Positions 7,638 to 17,071 of a stretch of DNA of 64,000 nt are shown here, piece by piece. Source of the stretch: Brevundimonas subvibrioides (GTDB lineage Bacteria; Pseudomonadota; Alphaproteobacteria; Caulobacterales; Caulobacteraceae); NCBI RefSeq assembly GCF_002280785.1, contig NZ_NCEQ01000001.1:1-64000 (forward strand). Reading direction: 5' to 3'. The translations under genes were made by a program, and so were the position numbers. Numbering within the stretch: the stretch's first letter is position 1; the number at the start of each line of letters is the position of its first letter. The notes under the pieces were generated by a model. It made no database searches. It saw only the letters and a program-made list of their open reading frames with translations, and was not told the DNA's origin.

Positions 7638-8138
7638 ATGCGGATTTTATGGCTGCCGGTCCTGGCGATGGCCGCGCTGACGACGGCCTGCGCCAGCGTG
7701 GAGACGCCTGAGCCCGCGGTCGTGGCCGCCGCATCGCCGGCCCCCGCGCCGCTGGCCGGCTACGACTGGCACTATACGCCGGACGGGGACGTCGCCCGGC
7801 TGGCCTACGGCGTCGAGGCCAGCGACGACCTGCGCCTCGGCCTCGACTGCACGGCGGGGTCCGGCAAGGTCGACCTGACGGCGTTGGGCCAGACCGGCGA
7901 TCGCGAGATCTTTCTGGAGTCCGGCGGCGAGACCGAGCGGTTCGCCGCCGAGGGCGAGCCGTCGCAACTGCATGACGGCGACATCCTGACCGCGACGGCC
8001 GCGACGAACGAGCCGGTGCTGCAGCGTTTCCGCCGCGTCGGCTGGATCGCGCAATGGGTCGACGGGAAGCGCGAGGTCTATGCGCCGCATCCGGGGTCGG
8101 AGGCGGGGGTGGAGCGGTTCTTCGCGCTGTGCGGGTGA
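7638..8138 (+). CDS. Small exported protein/possible lipoprotein, third of three apparent tandem paralogues
   Basis: The ATG at 7638 gives a 166-residue protein. Its signal peptide ends in a lipobox-like TTAC (Cys19), so it may be a lipoprotein, unlike its two sisters. The mature part has YDWHYTPDGDVARLAYGV, a strand LRLGLDCTAGSGKVDLTALG, and ends VERFFALCG. LAYGV is shared with the first paralogue, and the Cys-terminal ending with both. A longer open frame starts at 7347, but it runs through the previous gene out of frame. Function is unknown. Confidence 0.75.
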   Translation: MRILWLPVLAMAALTTACASVETPEPAVVAAASPAPAPLAGYDWHYTPDGDVARLAYGVEASDDLRLGLDCTAGSGKVDLTALGQTGDREIFLESGGETERFAAEGEPSQLHDGDILTATAATNEPVLQRFRRVGWIAQWVDGKREVYAPHPGSEAGVERFFALCG

Positions 8139-8174
8139 TTTGCAGCGAAGACGCTGGCGATCGTCGCTGACGCT

Positions 8175-8504
8175 TTACTCCGGCTCGGGCTCGTCAGTGG
8201 CCGTGTCCTCGTCAGCGTCGGCCGGTGGTTCGTCGGCAGACGGCGCTGAAGCGGCGGGTGCTTCGTCCGTTGCCGGTTGGCCTGCCGCGGACTGGTCCGG
8301 GTTGTCACTTTCAGCCTCGTTGCGGAGCGCGCCGCCCGCTGGGTCAAGGCAGTTGTCTGTGGGACCTTCGCACCTGACGATGACTTTACCGTCCCCCATT
8401 TGGCGCACGTTTTGCGCATAGGCCGACCCGCCGAGAGCCACCGCCGTGACAGCGACCGTGAGGCTCAGTGCAATCCGCGGGGATTTCGGGAGACGCGAGG
8501 CCAT
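8175..8504 (-). CDS. Small exported protein with acidic low-complexity tail
   Basis: The ATG at 8504, preceded by AAGGAGCGG, gives 109 residues. Residues 1 to about 31 are a signal peptide ending in SAYAQ. A short conserved-looking core follows ([30 protein letters not shown], two cysteines). The last 50 residues are almost only Ala, Asp, Glu, Pro and Ser, ending [10 protein letters not shown]. It converges with the third small exported gene, with 36 bases between their stops. No function is recognised. A longer frame to 8597 lacks a ribosome site. Confidence 0.6.
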   Translation of the reverse strand: MASRLPKSPRIALSLTVAVTAVALGGSAYAQNVRQMGDGKVIVRCEGPTDNCLDPAGGALRNEAESDNPDQSAAGQPATDEAPAASAPSADEPPADADEDTATDEPEPE

Positions 8505-8686
8505 AGGACCGCTCCTTTTCGAATGCGCAGTCGATGCATGACCCGTCCAGGGGCCGCTCTGGCCACCGAGGCTGAATGCCGGGAAGGGGCAAGTCAAGCC
8601 GACCCGGTTTCAGCCGAGCCGCTCGCGTCTGCGTCGTCCGACGCCAGTCCGCACGAGCGGACGACAGAGACAAACCGTCGGCATGG

Positions 8687-8776
8687 TGGCGGACAGAGAG
8701 GGATTCGAACCCTCGGTAGGCTTTCACCTACACACGCTTTCCAAGCGTGCGCGATCGACCACTCCGCCACCTGTCC
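8687..8776 (-). tRNA. tRNA-Ser (anticodon GGA), CCA encoded
   Basis: Read on the minus strand from 8776, the acceptor stem GGACAGG pairs with TCTGTCC (one G-T pair) and is followed by discriminator G (8690) and an encoded CCA (8689-8687). The anticodon loop CTTGGAAA between CACG and CGTG arms gives GGA, reading UCC/UCU serine codons. A long variable arm (TAGGTGAAAGCCTA) is typical of tRNA-Ser. The T-arm GAGGGTTCGAATCCCTC is intact. Confidence 0.97.
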
Positions 8777-8831
8777 GTTTCACCCGCTTCGGGCAAGCGC
8801 CGCGCTGGTCAAAACGGCAGGCGCTTCCCAT

Positions 8832-9515
8832 ATGATCGCCATGTCCCTTTTCTCACGGATGGCATCGATGCTGAGCCAGAAGACCACCCTGCCCAACGCC
8901 GCAAGCGCCCTGCCCGGCCGTTCGACGCCGTTGCCGACCGATCAGGTCCATTTCGTCACCGGCCGCCCGCTGAAGGGGCCGCATCCGGAAGGGTTCGAGA
9001 CCGCCGTGTTCGGCATGGGCTGTTTCTGGGGCGTGGAGCGCAAATTCTGGTCGCTGCCGGGCGTCTGGGTCACGGCCGTAGGCTATTCCGGCGGGATCAC
9101 GCCCAACCCGACCTATGAAGAGACCTGCACCGGCCTGACCGGCCAGACCGAGGTGGTCCAGGTCGTCTTCAATCCGGCCGAGATCTCCTATGCCGAACTG
9201 CTGAAGACCTTCTGGGAGGGGCACGATCCGACCCAGGGCATGCGCCAGGGCAATGACGTCGGTTCGACCTATCGATCGGCGATCTACTATCTCGACGACG
9301 AGCAGAAGGCGCAGGCCGAGGCGTCGCGCGACGCCTATCAGGGCGCCCTGACCAGGGCCGGTCGCGGCGAGATCACGACCGAGATCACCGCGACCGGACC
9401 CTTCTATTTCGCCGAGGGCTATCACCAGGGCTATCTGGCCAAGAACCCCGAGGGCTACTGCGGCATCGGCGGGACGGGCGTGGTCTGCCCGATCGGCGTC
9501 GGCGTCACGGCCTGA
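8832..9515 (+). CDS. msrA: Peptide-methionine (S)-S-oxide reductase MsrA
   Basis: MsrA reduces methionine-S-sulfoxide in proteins and repairs oxidative damage. The 227-residue product carries the catalytic motif [14 protein letters not shown], then [20 protein letters not shown] and the C-terminal [25 protein letters not shown] holds the catalytic Cys, and the final YC with a later Cys (GVVCPIG) supplies resolving cysteines. ATG 8832 is chosen with GGCAGG 10 bases upstream; ATG 8841 is also possible. The longer frame from 8277 runs through the tRNA and is rejected. Confidence 0.95.
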   Translation: MIAMSLFSRMASMLSQKTTLPNAASALPGRSTPLPTDQVHFVTGRPLKGPHPEGFETAVFGMGCFWGVERKFWSLPGVWVTAVGYSGGITPNPTYEETCTGLTGQTEVVQVVFNPAEISYAELLKTFWEGHDPTQGMRQGNDVGSTYRSAIYYLDDEQKAQAEASRDAYQGALTRAGRGEITTEITATGPFYFAEGYHQGYLAKNPEGYCGIGGTGVVCPIGVGVTA

Positions 9516-9533
9516 GGATGGCCCCGTCCCCTC

Positions 9534-9875
9534 ATGGATAGGGCGGGCATAGGTAAAGTCTGCCTGGCCCTGCCCGGGGTCACGCTCGACCATCCGTTCG
9601 GCGACCATCACGACGCCTACCGCATCGGCGGCAAGATGTTCGTGATAGTCGGCGCGGAGGGCGGGGTGTCGTTCAAGGTCTCCGACATCGCCTGGGAGGT
9701 CCTGACCGAGACCGGCAGGGCGCGGCCGGCGCCCTATCTGGCGCGGGCCAGATGGGTGAACCTGCCCGATCCCGAGGCTTGGGATGACGACGAACTGGCC
9801 GGGCATTTCGCCATCGCCCACCGGATCGTGGCGGCGAAACTGACGAAGACGGCGCGGGCCGGACTGGGCCTCTGA
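9534..9875 (+). CDS. MmcQ/YjbR family protein
   Basis: This 113-residue protein belongs to the MmcQ/YjbR family of small DNA-binding-like folds. It has the opening LALPGVTLDHPFGDHHDAYRI, the central KMFVIVGAEGGVSFKVS and the closing WVNLPDPEAWDDDELAGHFA with IAHRIVAAKLTK. Length is typical. The biological role of the family is poorly defined. It follows msrA by 18 bases and probably shares its transcript. Confidence 0.85.
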   Translation: MDRAGIGKVCLALPGVTLDHPFGDHHDAYRIGGKMFVIVGAEGGVSFKVSDIAWEVLTETGRARPAPYLARARWVNLPDPEAWDDDELAGHFAIAHRIVAAKLTKTARAGLGL

Positions 9876-9990
9876 GACCGTTCGGCGACGAGCCGTCCGA
9901 ACCCGTCCCAAACGTCATCGCTCCATCGCCGTCCCGTCGCTCGGGCGCCGCCAAGCCTGGCTAGAGAGCAGGACAGCAACAGGGGCTGTC

Positions 9991-12564
9991 ATGTTCAATC
10001 GCACTCATTCCAGAACCATCCTTATGGGCTGCGCCGCCGCGTGCGCGCTGGCCACCTCCGCCAACGCCCAGGTGTCGGACGACCAGGCGTCCCAACTGGA
10101 GGAGGTGATCGTCACCGCCCAGCTGCGCGCCCAGGACCCGATCGAGGTTCCGTTCGCCCTGACCGCCTATAGCGGCGAGTTCCTGGACGGGCTGGGCGTT
10201 CAGGACTTCGAGGAATTGTCGGCCTTCGTGCCCGGCCTGCTGGTGCAGAACCAGTCGCCGAACAACCCGGGCTTCGTGATCCGTGGTCTGACCTCGGACT
10301 CGACCGGCGCCTCGGATGAGCCGCGCGTGTCGATCTACCAGGACGGCGTCTCCATCTCGCGCGCGCCGGGCGCCTTCGTCGAACTGTTCGACGTCGACCG
10401 GGTCGAGGTCTCCAAGGGTCCGCAATCGACCCTGTACGGCCGCGGCGCCCTGATCGGCGCGATCAATGTGATCCAGACCAAGGCCGATCTCGACGGCTTC
10501 GCCGCCGAGGGCCGCGCCGCCATCGGCAACTACGACTACCGCATGGTCGAGCTGATGCTGAACGCGCCGGTCGGCGACACGGCCGCCTTCCGCTTCGCCA
10601 CCCGCATGAAGACCCGCGACGGCTATGTCGAGAACCTGCTGGACGGTCGCGACTACAACGGCGTCGATACCCAGGCCTTCCGCGCCCTGGCCGCCTTCGA
10701 GCCGACCGACGCCCTGCGCGTCGACGTGATCGCCAACTACCAGCAGGACACGCCCTCGGGCGTCAGCTTCCGCTCGATCTATTACAACCCGCAGGATCCG
10801 AACACGGGCGCGGTCCTGAGCACCGACCGCGATCCGGGCTCCCCCGCCGCCCTGACGCCGGGGTCGAACATCCCGGGCGGCAGCGAGCTGGGCATCGACC
10901 GCGAAGTCTGGGGCGTGACCGGTCTGGTCCGCTATGACCTTTCGGACAGCCTGACCCTGAACTCGGTCAGCGCCTATCGCACCTTCGAGACGGCCGAGAC
11001 CTTCGACCCGGACGGCATCTCCCTGCCGATCCTGACCGGCATCGGCATCTCCGACGGCGAGCAGTGGAGCCAGGAGCTCCGCGTGAACTGGGACAATGGC
11101 GGCGCCTTGTCGGGCTTCGTCGGCGCCAGCTATTTCCGCGAAGAGAACCAGTCGTCCTCGCCGATCGAGATCGACGAACGCCTGGCCCTGGCCCAGCTGG
11201 CCGGCATCCTCGACGGCACGCCGCTGGCCGTCCTGCCGACCGCCCTGCCCCGTTCGGTCTATGCGTCGCAGGCCTTCCTGCAGCCGCTGCTGGCCGGCCT
11301 CGGCATCCCGACGGCGGCCCGCGCCGGCATCGCCAACAACCTGAAGGCCAGCCACATCGAGACGGCGGCCACCGACACCGAGCTGCAGTCGTTCGACGTC
11401 TTCGGCGACCTGACCTGGAAGCCGACCGACCGACTCGAGTTCGCCGCCGGCGTTCGCTACACCTCGGATGAGAAGACCACGGCGTTCGGCTCCTCGGTCC
11501 TGAACGGTCGTTCCATCGCCGGCGGCCTGCTGGCCCTCCAGCAGGTCCAGGGCCAGATCAACGCCCTGATCGCGGTCGGCACCCCGGCCGCCCTGGCCCA
11601 GGCCGCCGGGCTCGGCGCCTTCGCCAACGGCCTGGTGATCCAGCTGGCCACGCCGGGCGCCGCCAACGCTCCGGTCTCGGCCGCCTTCCCGCTGTTCGGC
11701 CTGACCTTCCAGCCCACGGCCGGCAACGGCAACGTCACCGCCCGCGATCTGAAGGACGACGGCCTGACCTACCGTCTGACCGGCCGCTATGCCGTCTCGG
11801 ACGAGGCCAGCCTCTACGCCACCTACGCCCGCGGCCGTCGTCCGGCGGTGCTGGCCGTGACCGTACCGTCCACGCCCTTCGGCGCGCCGATCTTCACCGA
11901 GGTCCCGGCCGAGACCGTCGACAGCTACGAGGCCGGCTTCAAGTCGGCCCTGATGGATCGCCGCGTCCGCCTGGACGGCGCGGTCTATTTCTACAGCTAT
12001 GAAAACTTCCAGACGACCGAACAGGTCGGCACCCAGTTCATCACCACCAATGCCGGTGAAGCCGAGGCCTATGGCTTCGAAGGCCAGGCCAGCTGGATGG
12101 CCAGCGACTGGCTCGATCTGTTCGCCACCTATGGCTACAACCACGCCCGCTTCCAGACGGGGGCCCGCGAGGGCAACCGCCTGCGCCTGTCGCCCGACCA
12201 CCGCGTCTCGATCGGCGCCCTGGTGACCCTGCCCGTCACGGGCGGCGCCTTCGAAATCCAGCCGACCTACAGCTGGCAGTCGGAGGTCTTCTTCGACGAC
12301 AACAATGACCGGACCGACCTGCAGACGACCGGCTTCGTGCCCGACCGGATCGTCGACGAGTTCCAGGACAGCTACGGCCTGGTGAACCTGCGGGTCCGCT
12401 ATGTCCCCGACGGCGCGAACTGGTCGGTCGAGGCGTTCGGCGACAACCTGCTGGACGAAACGTTCATCAAGGACGCCGGCAACACCGGCGACAGCCTGGG
12501 CCTGCCGACCTTCATCGCCGGCGAGCCCCGGACCTACGGCGCGACCGTCAGCGTCCGGTACTAG
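9991..12564 (+). CDS. TonB-dependent receptor
   Basis: This 857-residue outer-membrane protein has a signal peptide (cleavage near ANA-Q, residue 26/27), a TonB-box region (LEEVIVTAQ, about residues 36-44) and a plug domain (GVQDFEELSAFVPGLLVQ; VEVSKGPQSTLYGRGALIGA). A beta-barrel follows, ending YGATVSVRY with a C-terminal aromatic. Residues about 395-460 and 510-580 are Ala/Leu-rich loops rather than barrel strands. The substrate is not visible in the sequence. The next gene on the same strand is a PhoD-type phosphatase, which hints at a phosphorylated substrate, but a hairpin terminator lies between them. Confidence 0.93.
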   Translation: MFNRTHSRTILMGCAAACALATSANAQVSDDQASQLEEVIVTAQLRAQDPIEVPFALTAYSGEFLDGLGVQDFEELSAFVPGLLVQNQSPNNPGFVIRGLTSDSTGASDEPRVSIYQDGVSISRAPGAFVELFDVDRVEVSKGPQSTLYGRGALIGAINVIQTKADLDGFAAEGRAAIGNYDYRMVELMLNAPVGDTAAFRFATRMKTRDGYVENLLDGRDYNGVDTQAFRALAAFEPTDALRVDVIANYQQDTPSGVSFRSIYYNPQDPNTGAVLSTDRDPGSPAALTPGSNIPGGSELGIDREVWGVTGLVRYDLSDSLTLNSVSAYRTFETAETFDPDGISLPILTGIGISDGEQWSQELRVNWDNGGALSGFVGASYFREENQSSSPIEIDERLALAQLAGILDGTPLAVLPTALPRSVYASQAFLQPLLAGLGIPTAARAGIANNLKASHIETAATDTELQSFDVFGDLTWKPTDRLEFAAGVRYTSDEKTTAFGSSVLNGRSIAGGLLALQQVQGQINALIAVGTPAALAQAAGLGAFANGLVIQLATPGAANAPVSAAFPLFGLTFQPTAGNGNVTARDLKDDGLTYRLTGRYAVSDEASLYATYARGRRPAVLAVTVPSTPFGAPIFTEVPAETVDSYEAGFKSALMDRRVRLDGAVYFYSYENFQTTEQVGTQFITTNAGEAEAYGFEGQASWMASDWLDLFATYGYNHARFQTGAREGNRLRLSPDHRVSIGALVTLPVTGGAFEIQPTYSWQSEVFFDDNNDRTDLQTTGFVPDRIVDEFQDSYGLVNLRVRYVPDGANWSVEAFGDNLLDETFIKDAGNTGDSLGLPTFIAGEPRTYGATVSVRY

Positions 12565-12581
12565 ACTAAGCCTGTCTCGAC

Positions 12582-12605
12582 GGCGCCCCGGTTCGCCGGG
12601 GCGCC
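12582..12605 (+). terminator. GC-rich hairpin with TTCG loop after the TonB receptor gene
   Basis: GGCGCCCCGG (12582-12591), loop TTCG, CCGGGGCGCC (12596-12605) form a perfect 10-bp stem 17 bases after the receptor stop. GGTTCCTGTTG follows, giving a weakly T-rich tail. It is a good intrinsic-terminator or attenuator candidate and lies 26 bases before the phosphatase ATG. Confidence 0.7.
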
Positions 12606-12631
12606 GGTTCCTGTTGTCGCCGGAGTCCGCC

Positions 12632-14317
12632 ATGACCATCGACCGCCGCAGTCTTCTGGGCCTGATCGGGGCCGGCTCCGTCGCCGCGCCCGCCTTCGCC
12701 GCCCCGGCGCACAGCCCGGCCGTCGCCTTCCTGCACGGAGTCGCATCCGGCGATCCCGACGCGCATTCGGCGGTGTTCTGGACGCGCGTCACCCCCGCCG
12801 ACGCCTCGGGCGCCGACATCGAGGTGACGCTGGAGGTCGCGCGCGACGCCGGTTTCTCCGACAAGGTGCTTACCGCGTCCGGCCTGCGCGCCCGCGCCGC
12901 GCGCGACTTCACCGTCAAGCATGATCTGGACGGTCAGGGGCTGGAGCCCGGCGCCGAGTATTTCTACCGCTTTATCGCCGGTGATGTGGTCTCGCCGCTC
13001 GGCCAGGTCCGCACCCTGCCCGAGGGCGTGACGCCCGATGTGGTCCTGGGCGTCGTCTCCTGCCAGCTGTATCCCGGCGGTCTGTTCAACGCCTATGACG
13101 CGCTGTCGAAGGAGCCGCGGCTCGACGCTGTCGTGCACCTGGGCGACTACATCTACGAATACGGCGCGGCGCCCGACGACTACGGTCTGTCCACCGGAGC
13201 GGCCCTGAGCCGCATTCCCCAGCCGCCGCACGAGATCCTGACGCTCGAGGACTATCGGCTGCGTCACGCCCAGTACAAGTCGGACCCCGATCTCCAGGCC
13301 GCCCACGCCCGCGCCGCCTTCATCTGCGTCTGGGACGACCATGAGGTCGCCAACGATGCCTGGTCCATGGGGGCCGAGAACCATAGCGAGGCGACCGAGG
13401 GCGACTATGCGGCTCGCAAGGCCATCGCGCTGCGGGCCTATTATGAATGGATGCCGATCCGCGAGCCGCGCGCCGGCCTGGGTCTCGACGCGATCAACCG
13501 CAGCTTCGAGTTCGGCGACCTGGCGACCCTGGCCATGGTCGAGACGCGTCTGACGGCGCGCAACAAGCAACTCGACTACGCCACCGACATGCCGATGGTC
13601 GACGGCGTGCCCGACCTCGTCGCCTTCAATGCGACCCTGAACGCGCCGGACCGGGACCTGCTGGGCGATACGCAGCGGAACTGGCTGAAGGGCGTTCTGG
13701 CGGCGTCGAAGTCTGCCCACAAGCCCTGGCAGGTACTGGGCAATCAGGTCGTGATGGCCCGGGTCATGGGGCCGGACGTCACGAAGATCGCGTCAGAGGC
13801 CCAGATCGAGGGGATGATCGGCGGCCTGCCCGAGGCGGTTCAGGGCGGGCTTCGCCAGATGATCCAGCTCTACAAACTGGGCGTGCCGTTCGGCCTCGAC
13901 AGCTGGGACGGCTATCCGGCGGGTCGTGAGCGTCTGTACGCCGCCTTCAAGGAGGCCGGGGTGCAGCCGATCGTCCTGGCCGGCGACAGCCACGCCTACT
14001 GGGTCAATGACCTGAAGGACGCCGACGGCGAGCGTCGCGCGGTCGAGTTCGGCACCAGCGCCATCTCCAGCCCGTCGCCCGGCGACGCCGTCGCCCCCCT
14101 GCCGCTGGGGCCGCTGCTGTCGGCCAACAACGACGAGGTCGTGTTCTGCGACCAGACGGCCAAGGGCTATGTCCTGCTGACCCTGACGCCCGAGCGGGCG
14201 GAGGCGAAGCTGCAGACCGTCTCGACCATCCTGGCCAAACCCTATGTCGCCAGCACCCTGTCGACCTGGGTCGTGACCCGGGACGCGGACGGCGTCACCG
14301 GGCCGACGCGGGTCTGA
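12632..14317 (+). CDS. phoD: PhoD-type alkaline phosphatase/phosphodiesterase, Tat-exported
   Basis: This 561-residue protein is a PhoD-family metallophosphatase acting in the periplasm. Residues 1-24 are a twin-arginine signal (IDRRSLLGLIGAG, AxA at 22-24). The PhoD N-terminal domain (FLHGVASGDPDAHSAVFWTR) is followed by metal-binding motifs HLGDYIYEYG (about 169-178), VWDDHEVANDAW (about 233-244) and LAGDSHAYWVNDL. The family uses Fe3+/Ca2+ to release phosphate from mono- and diesters. Its stop is separated by only 1 base from the stop of the converging YciI gene. Confidence 0.93.
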   Translation: MTIDRRSLLGLIGAGSVAAPAFAAPAHSPAVAFLHGVASGDPDAHSAVFWTRVTPADASGADIEVTLEVARDAGFSDKVLTASGLRARAARDFTVKHDLDGQGLEPGAEYFYRFIAGDVVSPLGQVRTLPEGVTPDVVLGVVSCQLYPGGLFNAYDALSKEPRLDAVVHLGDYIYEYGAAPDDYGLSTGAALSRIPQPPHEILTLEDYRLRHAQYKSDPDLQAAHARAAFICVWDDHEVANDAWSMGAENHSEATEGDYAARKAIALRAYYEWMPIREPRAGLGLDAINRSFEFGDLATLAMVETRLTARNKQLDYATDMPMVDGVPDLVAFNATLNAPDRDLLGDTQRNWLKGVLAASKSAHKPWQVLGNQVVMARVMGPDVTKIASEAQIEGMIGGLPEAVQGGLRQMIQLYKLGVPFGLDSWDGYPAGRERLYAAFKEAGVQPIVLAGDSHAYWVNDLKDADGERRAVEFGTSAISSPSPGDAVAPLPLGPLLSANNDEVVFCDQTAKGYVLLTLTPERAEAKLQTVSTILAKPYVASTLSTWVVTRDADGVTGPTRV

Positions 14318-14318
14318 T

Positions 14319-14609
14319 CTATTCCCAGGTCAGAAGCCGCAACGGCGTCACTTCGACCGTCACCCAGACGCCGGCCGTCGTGTAGGGCTCCTGCGCCACA
14401 TAGGCGTCGGCGGCCGCGCGGTCGGGAAACTCTCCGATCATGGCCGATCCGATCGGCGACCCGGCGTCGTCCAGCAGGGCGCCGACCTCGATGACCTCGC
14501 CCGCGGCCCTGCGCGCCTTGAGGCCTTCGATGTGAGCGGGACGCGCGGCCAAGCGGCGGGCCGGAGCGTCGGCGTCGGGACCGTCACGGCCGATGATGAG
14601 GAATTGCAT
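14319..14609 (-). CDS. YciI family protein
   Basis: This 96-residue protein starts at ATG 14609 (MQFLIIGRDG). It has the dimeric ferredoxin-like YciI pattern: R-x-x-H-x-x-x-L in ARPAHIEGLKARRAAGEV, then GALLDDAGSPIGSAMIGEF and DRAAADAYVAQEPYTTAGVW. Catalytic His/Asp residues of the family (H35 and the DDAG aspartates) are present. Substrate is unknown. A longer frame to 14687 is possible but has poor composition. Confidence 0.88.
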   Translation of the reverse strand: MQFLIIGRDGPDADAPARRLAARPAHIEGLKARRAAGEVIEVGALLDDAGSPIGSAMIGEFPDRAAADAYVAQEPYTTAGVWVTVEVTPLRLLTWE

Positions 14610-14972
14610 GCGTTCTGGACCCTGGTGTGCATTCCGCTGACGACGGGAATGCCGATCCGGGTGGTGTAGCGCGCAGCACGCACACACAACAGCAGAACGG
14701 AGGACTCCACGCGTGGTCCAGGCGCCGGAGTCACAGCAGGGGTCCTGCCCCCCGGACGAACTCAGCTCGCAGACATCGCCGGTACGGCGCCGGCCCTCGA
14801 CGCCCCTGCGCGCCGCCCTGGTCGCGCAACCATGACCTCGCTACCGGCCTGGGGATCTTCGGCGACACGAACCAGATGATCGATGACGACGTGAACGAGA
14901 TCTGGATCGGTCGGCGCGGCGCAGAGCGCGCTGGACGCCTCTGTGGCCTGGAATTCCGCCCATCCGGGCTGA
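14610..14972. other. Intergenic stretch of about 360 bp with no convincing gene
   Basis: Between the divergent-side YciI gene and the end of hutI I see no RNA gene or strong hairpin. Frames on both strands are open but are Arg/Pro-rich or mixed in third-position GC. The minus-strand frame ending at 14762 contains a protein-like segment (DLVHVVIDHLVRVAEDPQ), so a decayed gene remnant is possible. Confidence 0.5.
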
Positions 14973-16178
14973 TCAGGCCGGGCCGCCCGCCACATAGCGT
15001 GAATGCAGGATCGGCTTGCCGAGCCAGTAGCAGAGCTCGGCCGGACGGGTGACGTCCCAGACCGCGAGGTCGGCCGCCTTGCCGACCTCAAGCGTGCCGA
15101 TCTCGTCAGCAAGACCCAGCGCCCTGGCCGCATGGCGGGTCGCGCCCGCCAGCGCTTCCTCCGGCGTCAGACGGAACTGGGCGCAGGCCAGGGTGAGCGC
15201 GGCGGTCATCGAGGCGACCGGCGAGGTGCCGGGGTTGCAGTCGGTGGCCACGGCCATGGCCACGCCGTGGCGACGCAGCATCTCGATCGGCGGCGGGGTG
15301 GTCTCTCGCAGCATCAGATAGGCGCCGGGCAGCAGGACGGCGACGACGCCGACCTTGCCCATCGCCCGGACGCCCGCCTCGCTGGAGTGTTCGATGTGGT
15401 CGGCGGACAGGGCGCCGTAGCGGGCCGCCAGCGCCGCGCCTCCGCCGTCGGACAGCTGGTCGGCGTGGAGCTTGACCGGCAGGCCGAGCGCCTTCGCCTT
15501 CTCGAACAGGCGCGAGACCTCGGCGTCGGAGAAGGCGATGGGTTCGCAATAGGCGTCGACCGCGTCGACCAGGTCCTCTGCGTGAGCGGCGGGCAGGATC
15601 TCGTCGATGGCGAGATCGACATAGGCCGAGCGGTCGGCCCGATGCTCCGGCGGAACGGCGTGGAGACCGAGGTAGGAGGTGCGGACGCGGACGCCGGCCT
15701 CTCGCCCGATGCGACGGGCGACGCGCAGCATCTTGAGTTCGGCATCGCGGTCGAGGCCGTAGCCGGACTTGATCTCGACGGTTGTGACGCCGGTCGCCTT
15801 CAGGCCCTCCAGCCGGGACAGGGCGGAGGCGTAGAGATCGGCCTCCGACGCCGCGCGGGTCGCAGTCATGGACGAGACGATGCCGCCGCCGGCGCGGGCG
15901 ATCTCCTCATAGGTGGCGCCGTTGAGACGCTGTTCGAACTCGCCCGAACGGTCGCCGCCGAAGACGAGATGGGTGTGGCAGTCGATCAGGCCCGGCGTGA
16001 CCCAGCGGCCGTCGAGCCGGTGAATTTGCACGGCATCGTGCGGGGGCTGATCAGCGCGCGGCCCGACCCAGGCAATGCGACCGTCACAGATCAGCAGCGC
16101 CGCGTCCTCAATGGCCCCGTAGGGCTCCCCACCCTCGACCATGGTGGCGACACGACAGTCGGTGATGAGGGTGGTCAT
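14973..16178 (-). CDS. hutI: Imidazolonepropionase HutI
   Basis: HutI hydrolyses imidazolonepropionate to N-formimino-glutamate, step three of histidine breakdown. The 401-residue amidohydrolase has the metal motif [15 protein letters not shown], the family segment [45 protein letters not shown], and the closing [14 protein letters not shown]. The ATG at 16178 overlaps the hutG stop (ATGA). The longer frame to 16487 lies inside hutG. It is the last gene of hutC-hutG-hutI. Confidence 0.97.
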   Translation of the reverse strand: MTTLITDCRVATMVEGGEPYGAIEDAALLICDGRIAWVGPRADQPPHDAVQIHRLDGRWVTPGLIDCHTHLVFGGDRSGEFEQRLNGATYEEIARAGGGIVSSMTATRAASEADLYASALSRLEGLKATGVTTVEIKSGYGLDRDAELKMLRVARRIGREAGVRVRTSYLGLHAVPPEHRADRSAYVDLAIDEILPAAHAEDLVDAVDAYCEPIAFSDAEVSRLFEKAKALGLPVKLHADQLSDGGGAALAARYGALSADHIEHSSEAGVRAMGKVGVVAVLLPGAYLMLRETTPPPIEMLRRHGVAMAVATDCNPGTSPVASMTAALTLACAQFRLTPEEALAGATRHAARALGLADEIGTLEVGKAADLAVWDVTRPAELCYWLGKPILHSRYVAGGPA

Positions 16179-17071
16179 CGCGTTTCGAACCCGGCCAGCA
16201 ATTCGCAGAACCAGCGTCCCGCCGTCAGGGAGCCGAGATCGCCGATCTCCAGCGACGGATCGTATTCGGTCAGGTCCACGGCCCGGACCTTCGGATGGGC
16301 GCCGATGACGCGCGTGGCGTCGAAGAAGTCGTGGACCGAAACGCCGCCCGGGCGGGCGCCGGGACTTGCGGGCCACTGGCTGCGGTCGATCACATCGATG
16401 TCGAAATCGACATAGATCACCTCGCAGAGGGCGGACAGTCGCTCCAGTTCCTCGGCGACGACGGAGGCCAGACCGCGCTCGCGGCACTCCCGCGCCATGC
16501 GGACGCTGATGCCCGCCGCCCGGGCCTTCTCATGAGCGCGGCGGGTGTTGGCGAAAGGGGCGAGGCCCACCTGGCTGATGCGTTTTCCGTCCAGGCCGTC
16601 GTCGAGCAGGGCCTGGATCGGATTGCCGTTGGTCAGGCCCTGGTCCGTATCGCGCAGGTCGAAATGGGCGTCGAGCGTAAGCACCCCGACGCGGTCCAGA
16701 CCCAGGCCATGGACGCCCGGTCGGGTAATGGCGTTGTTGCCGCCGACGAGGACGGTCAGGCCCCGGTGCGCCTGGGCCTTCACCGCGTCGCGCACAGGGA
16801 TGAAGGCGTCGGCGGGCGACACCGCCTTCAACGGCACATCGCCTGCGTCGTGCACCCGCAGGCCCAGCTCCCTGCCGGTCTCGACGTCATAGGTGGACAG
16901 GCGCGGCAGGACGGCCCGGAACGCCCTGGGAGCGAGGTCGCAGCGGCCGGGCGTCAGCGACCGTTCGTTCAGCGGCGCGCCGATCAAGGCCACGGGCGCA
17001 TCCGGATGATCTCCGACCAGATCCGCGACGGAGCGCCAGCCGAGAGCTTCTGACGTATCGCTCATGATCAT
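16175..17071 (-). CDS. hutG: Formimidoylglutamase-type arginase-family enzyme
   Basis: The 298-residue protein belongs to the arginase/agmatinase/formimidoylglutamase family. It probably hydrolyses N-formimino-glutamate to glutamate and formamide, the only missing step of this cluster. Metal motifs two and three are intact ([21 protein letters not shown]). The first motif, normally GGDHS or GGGHE, reads [10 protein letters not shown], so the usual His ligand is Asn. ATG 17071 overlaps the hutC stop (ATGA), and a second ATG is two codons later. No hutF or formylglutamate amidohydrolase is seen, which favours the direct formamide route. Confidence 0.85.
   Translation of the reverse strand: MIMSDTSEALGWRSVADLVGDHPDAPVALIGAPLNERSLTPGRCDLAPRAFRAVLPRLSTYDVETGRELGLRVHDAGDVPLKAVSPADAFIPVRDAVKAQAHRGLTVLVGGNNAITRPGVHGLGLDRVGVLTLDAHFDLRDTDQGLTNGNPIQALLDDGLDGKRISQVGLAPFANTRRAHEKARAAGISVRMARECRERGLASVVAEELERLSALCEVIYVDFDIDVIDRSQWPASPGARPGGVSVHDFFDATRVIGAHPKVRAVDLTEYDPSLEIGDLGSLTAGRWFCELLAGFETR

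Noticed and set aside
9984..9992. CTGTCAT overlapping the TonB receptor start as a possible Pho box
   Set aside because: Only one half-site is present and it overlaps the start codon; a Pho box needs two spaced copies.
9961..12918. 985-residue minus-strand open frame opposite the TonB receptor
   Set aside because: Shadow frame caused by high GC; composition is Gly/Arg/Asp-rich and the plus strand has clear receptor motifs.
14762..14998. Minus-strand open frame with a protein-like segment after hutI
   Set aside because: It starts inside hutI in another frame, lacks a ribosome site and has mixed third-position GC; probably chance or a remnant.
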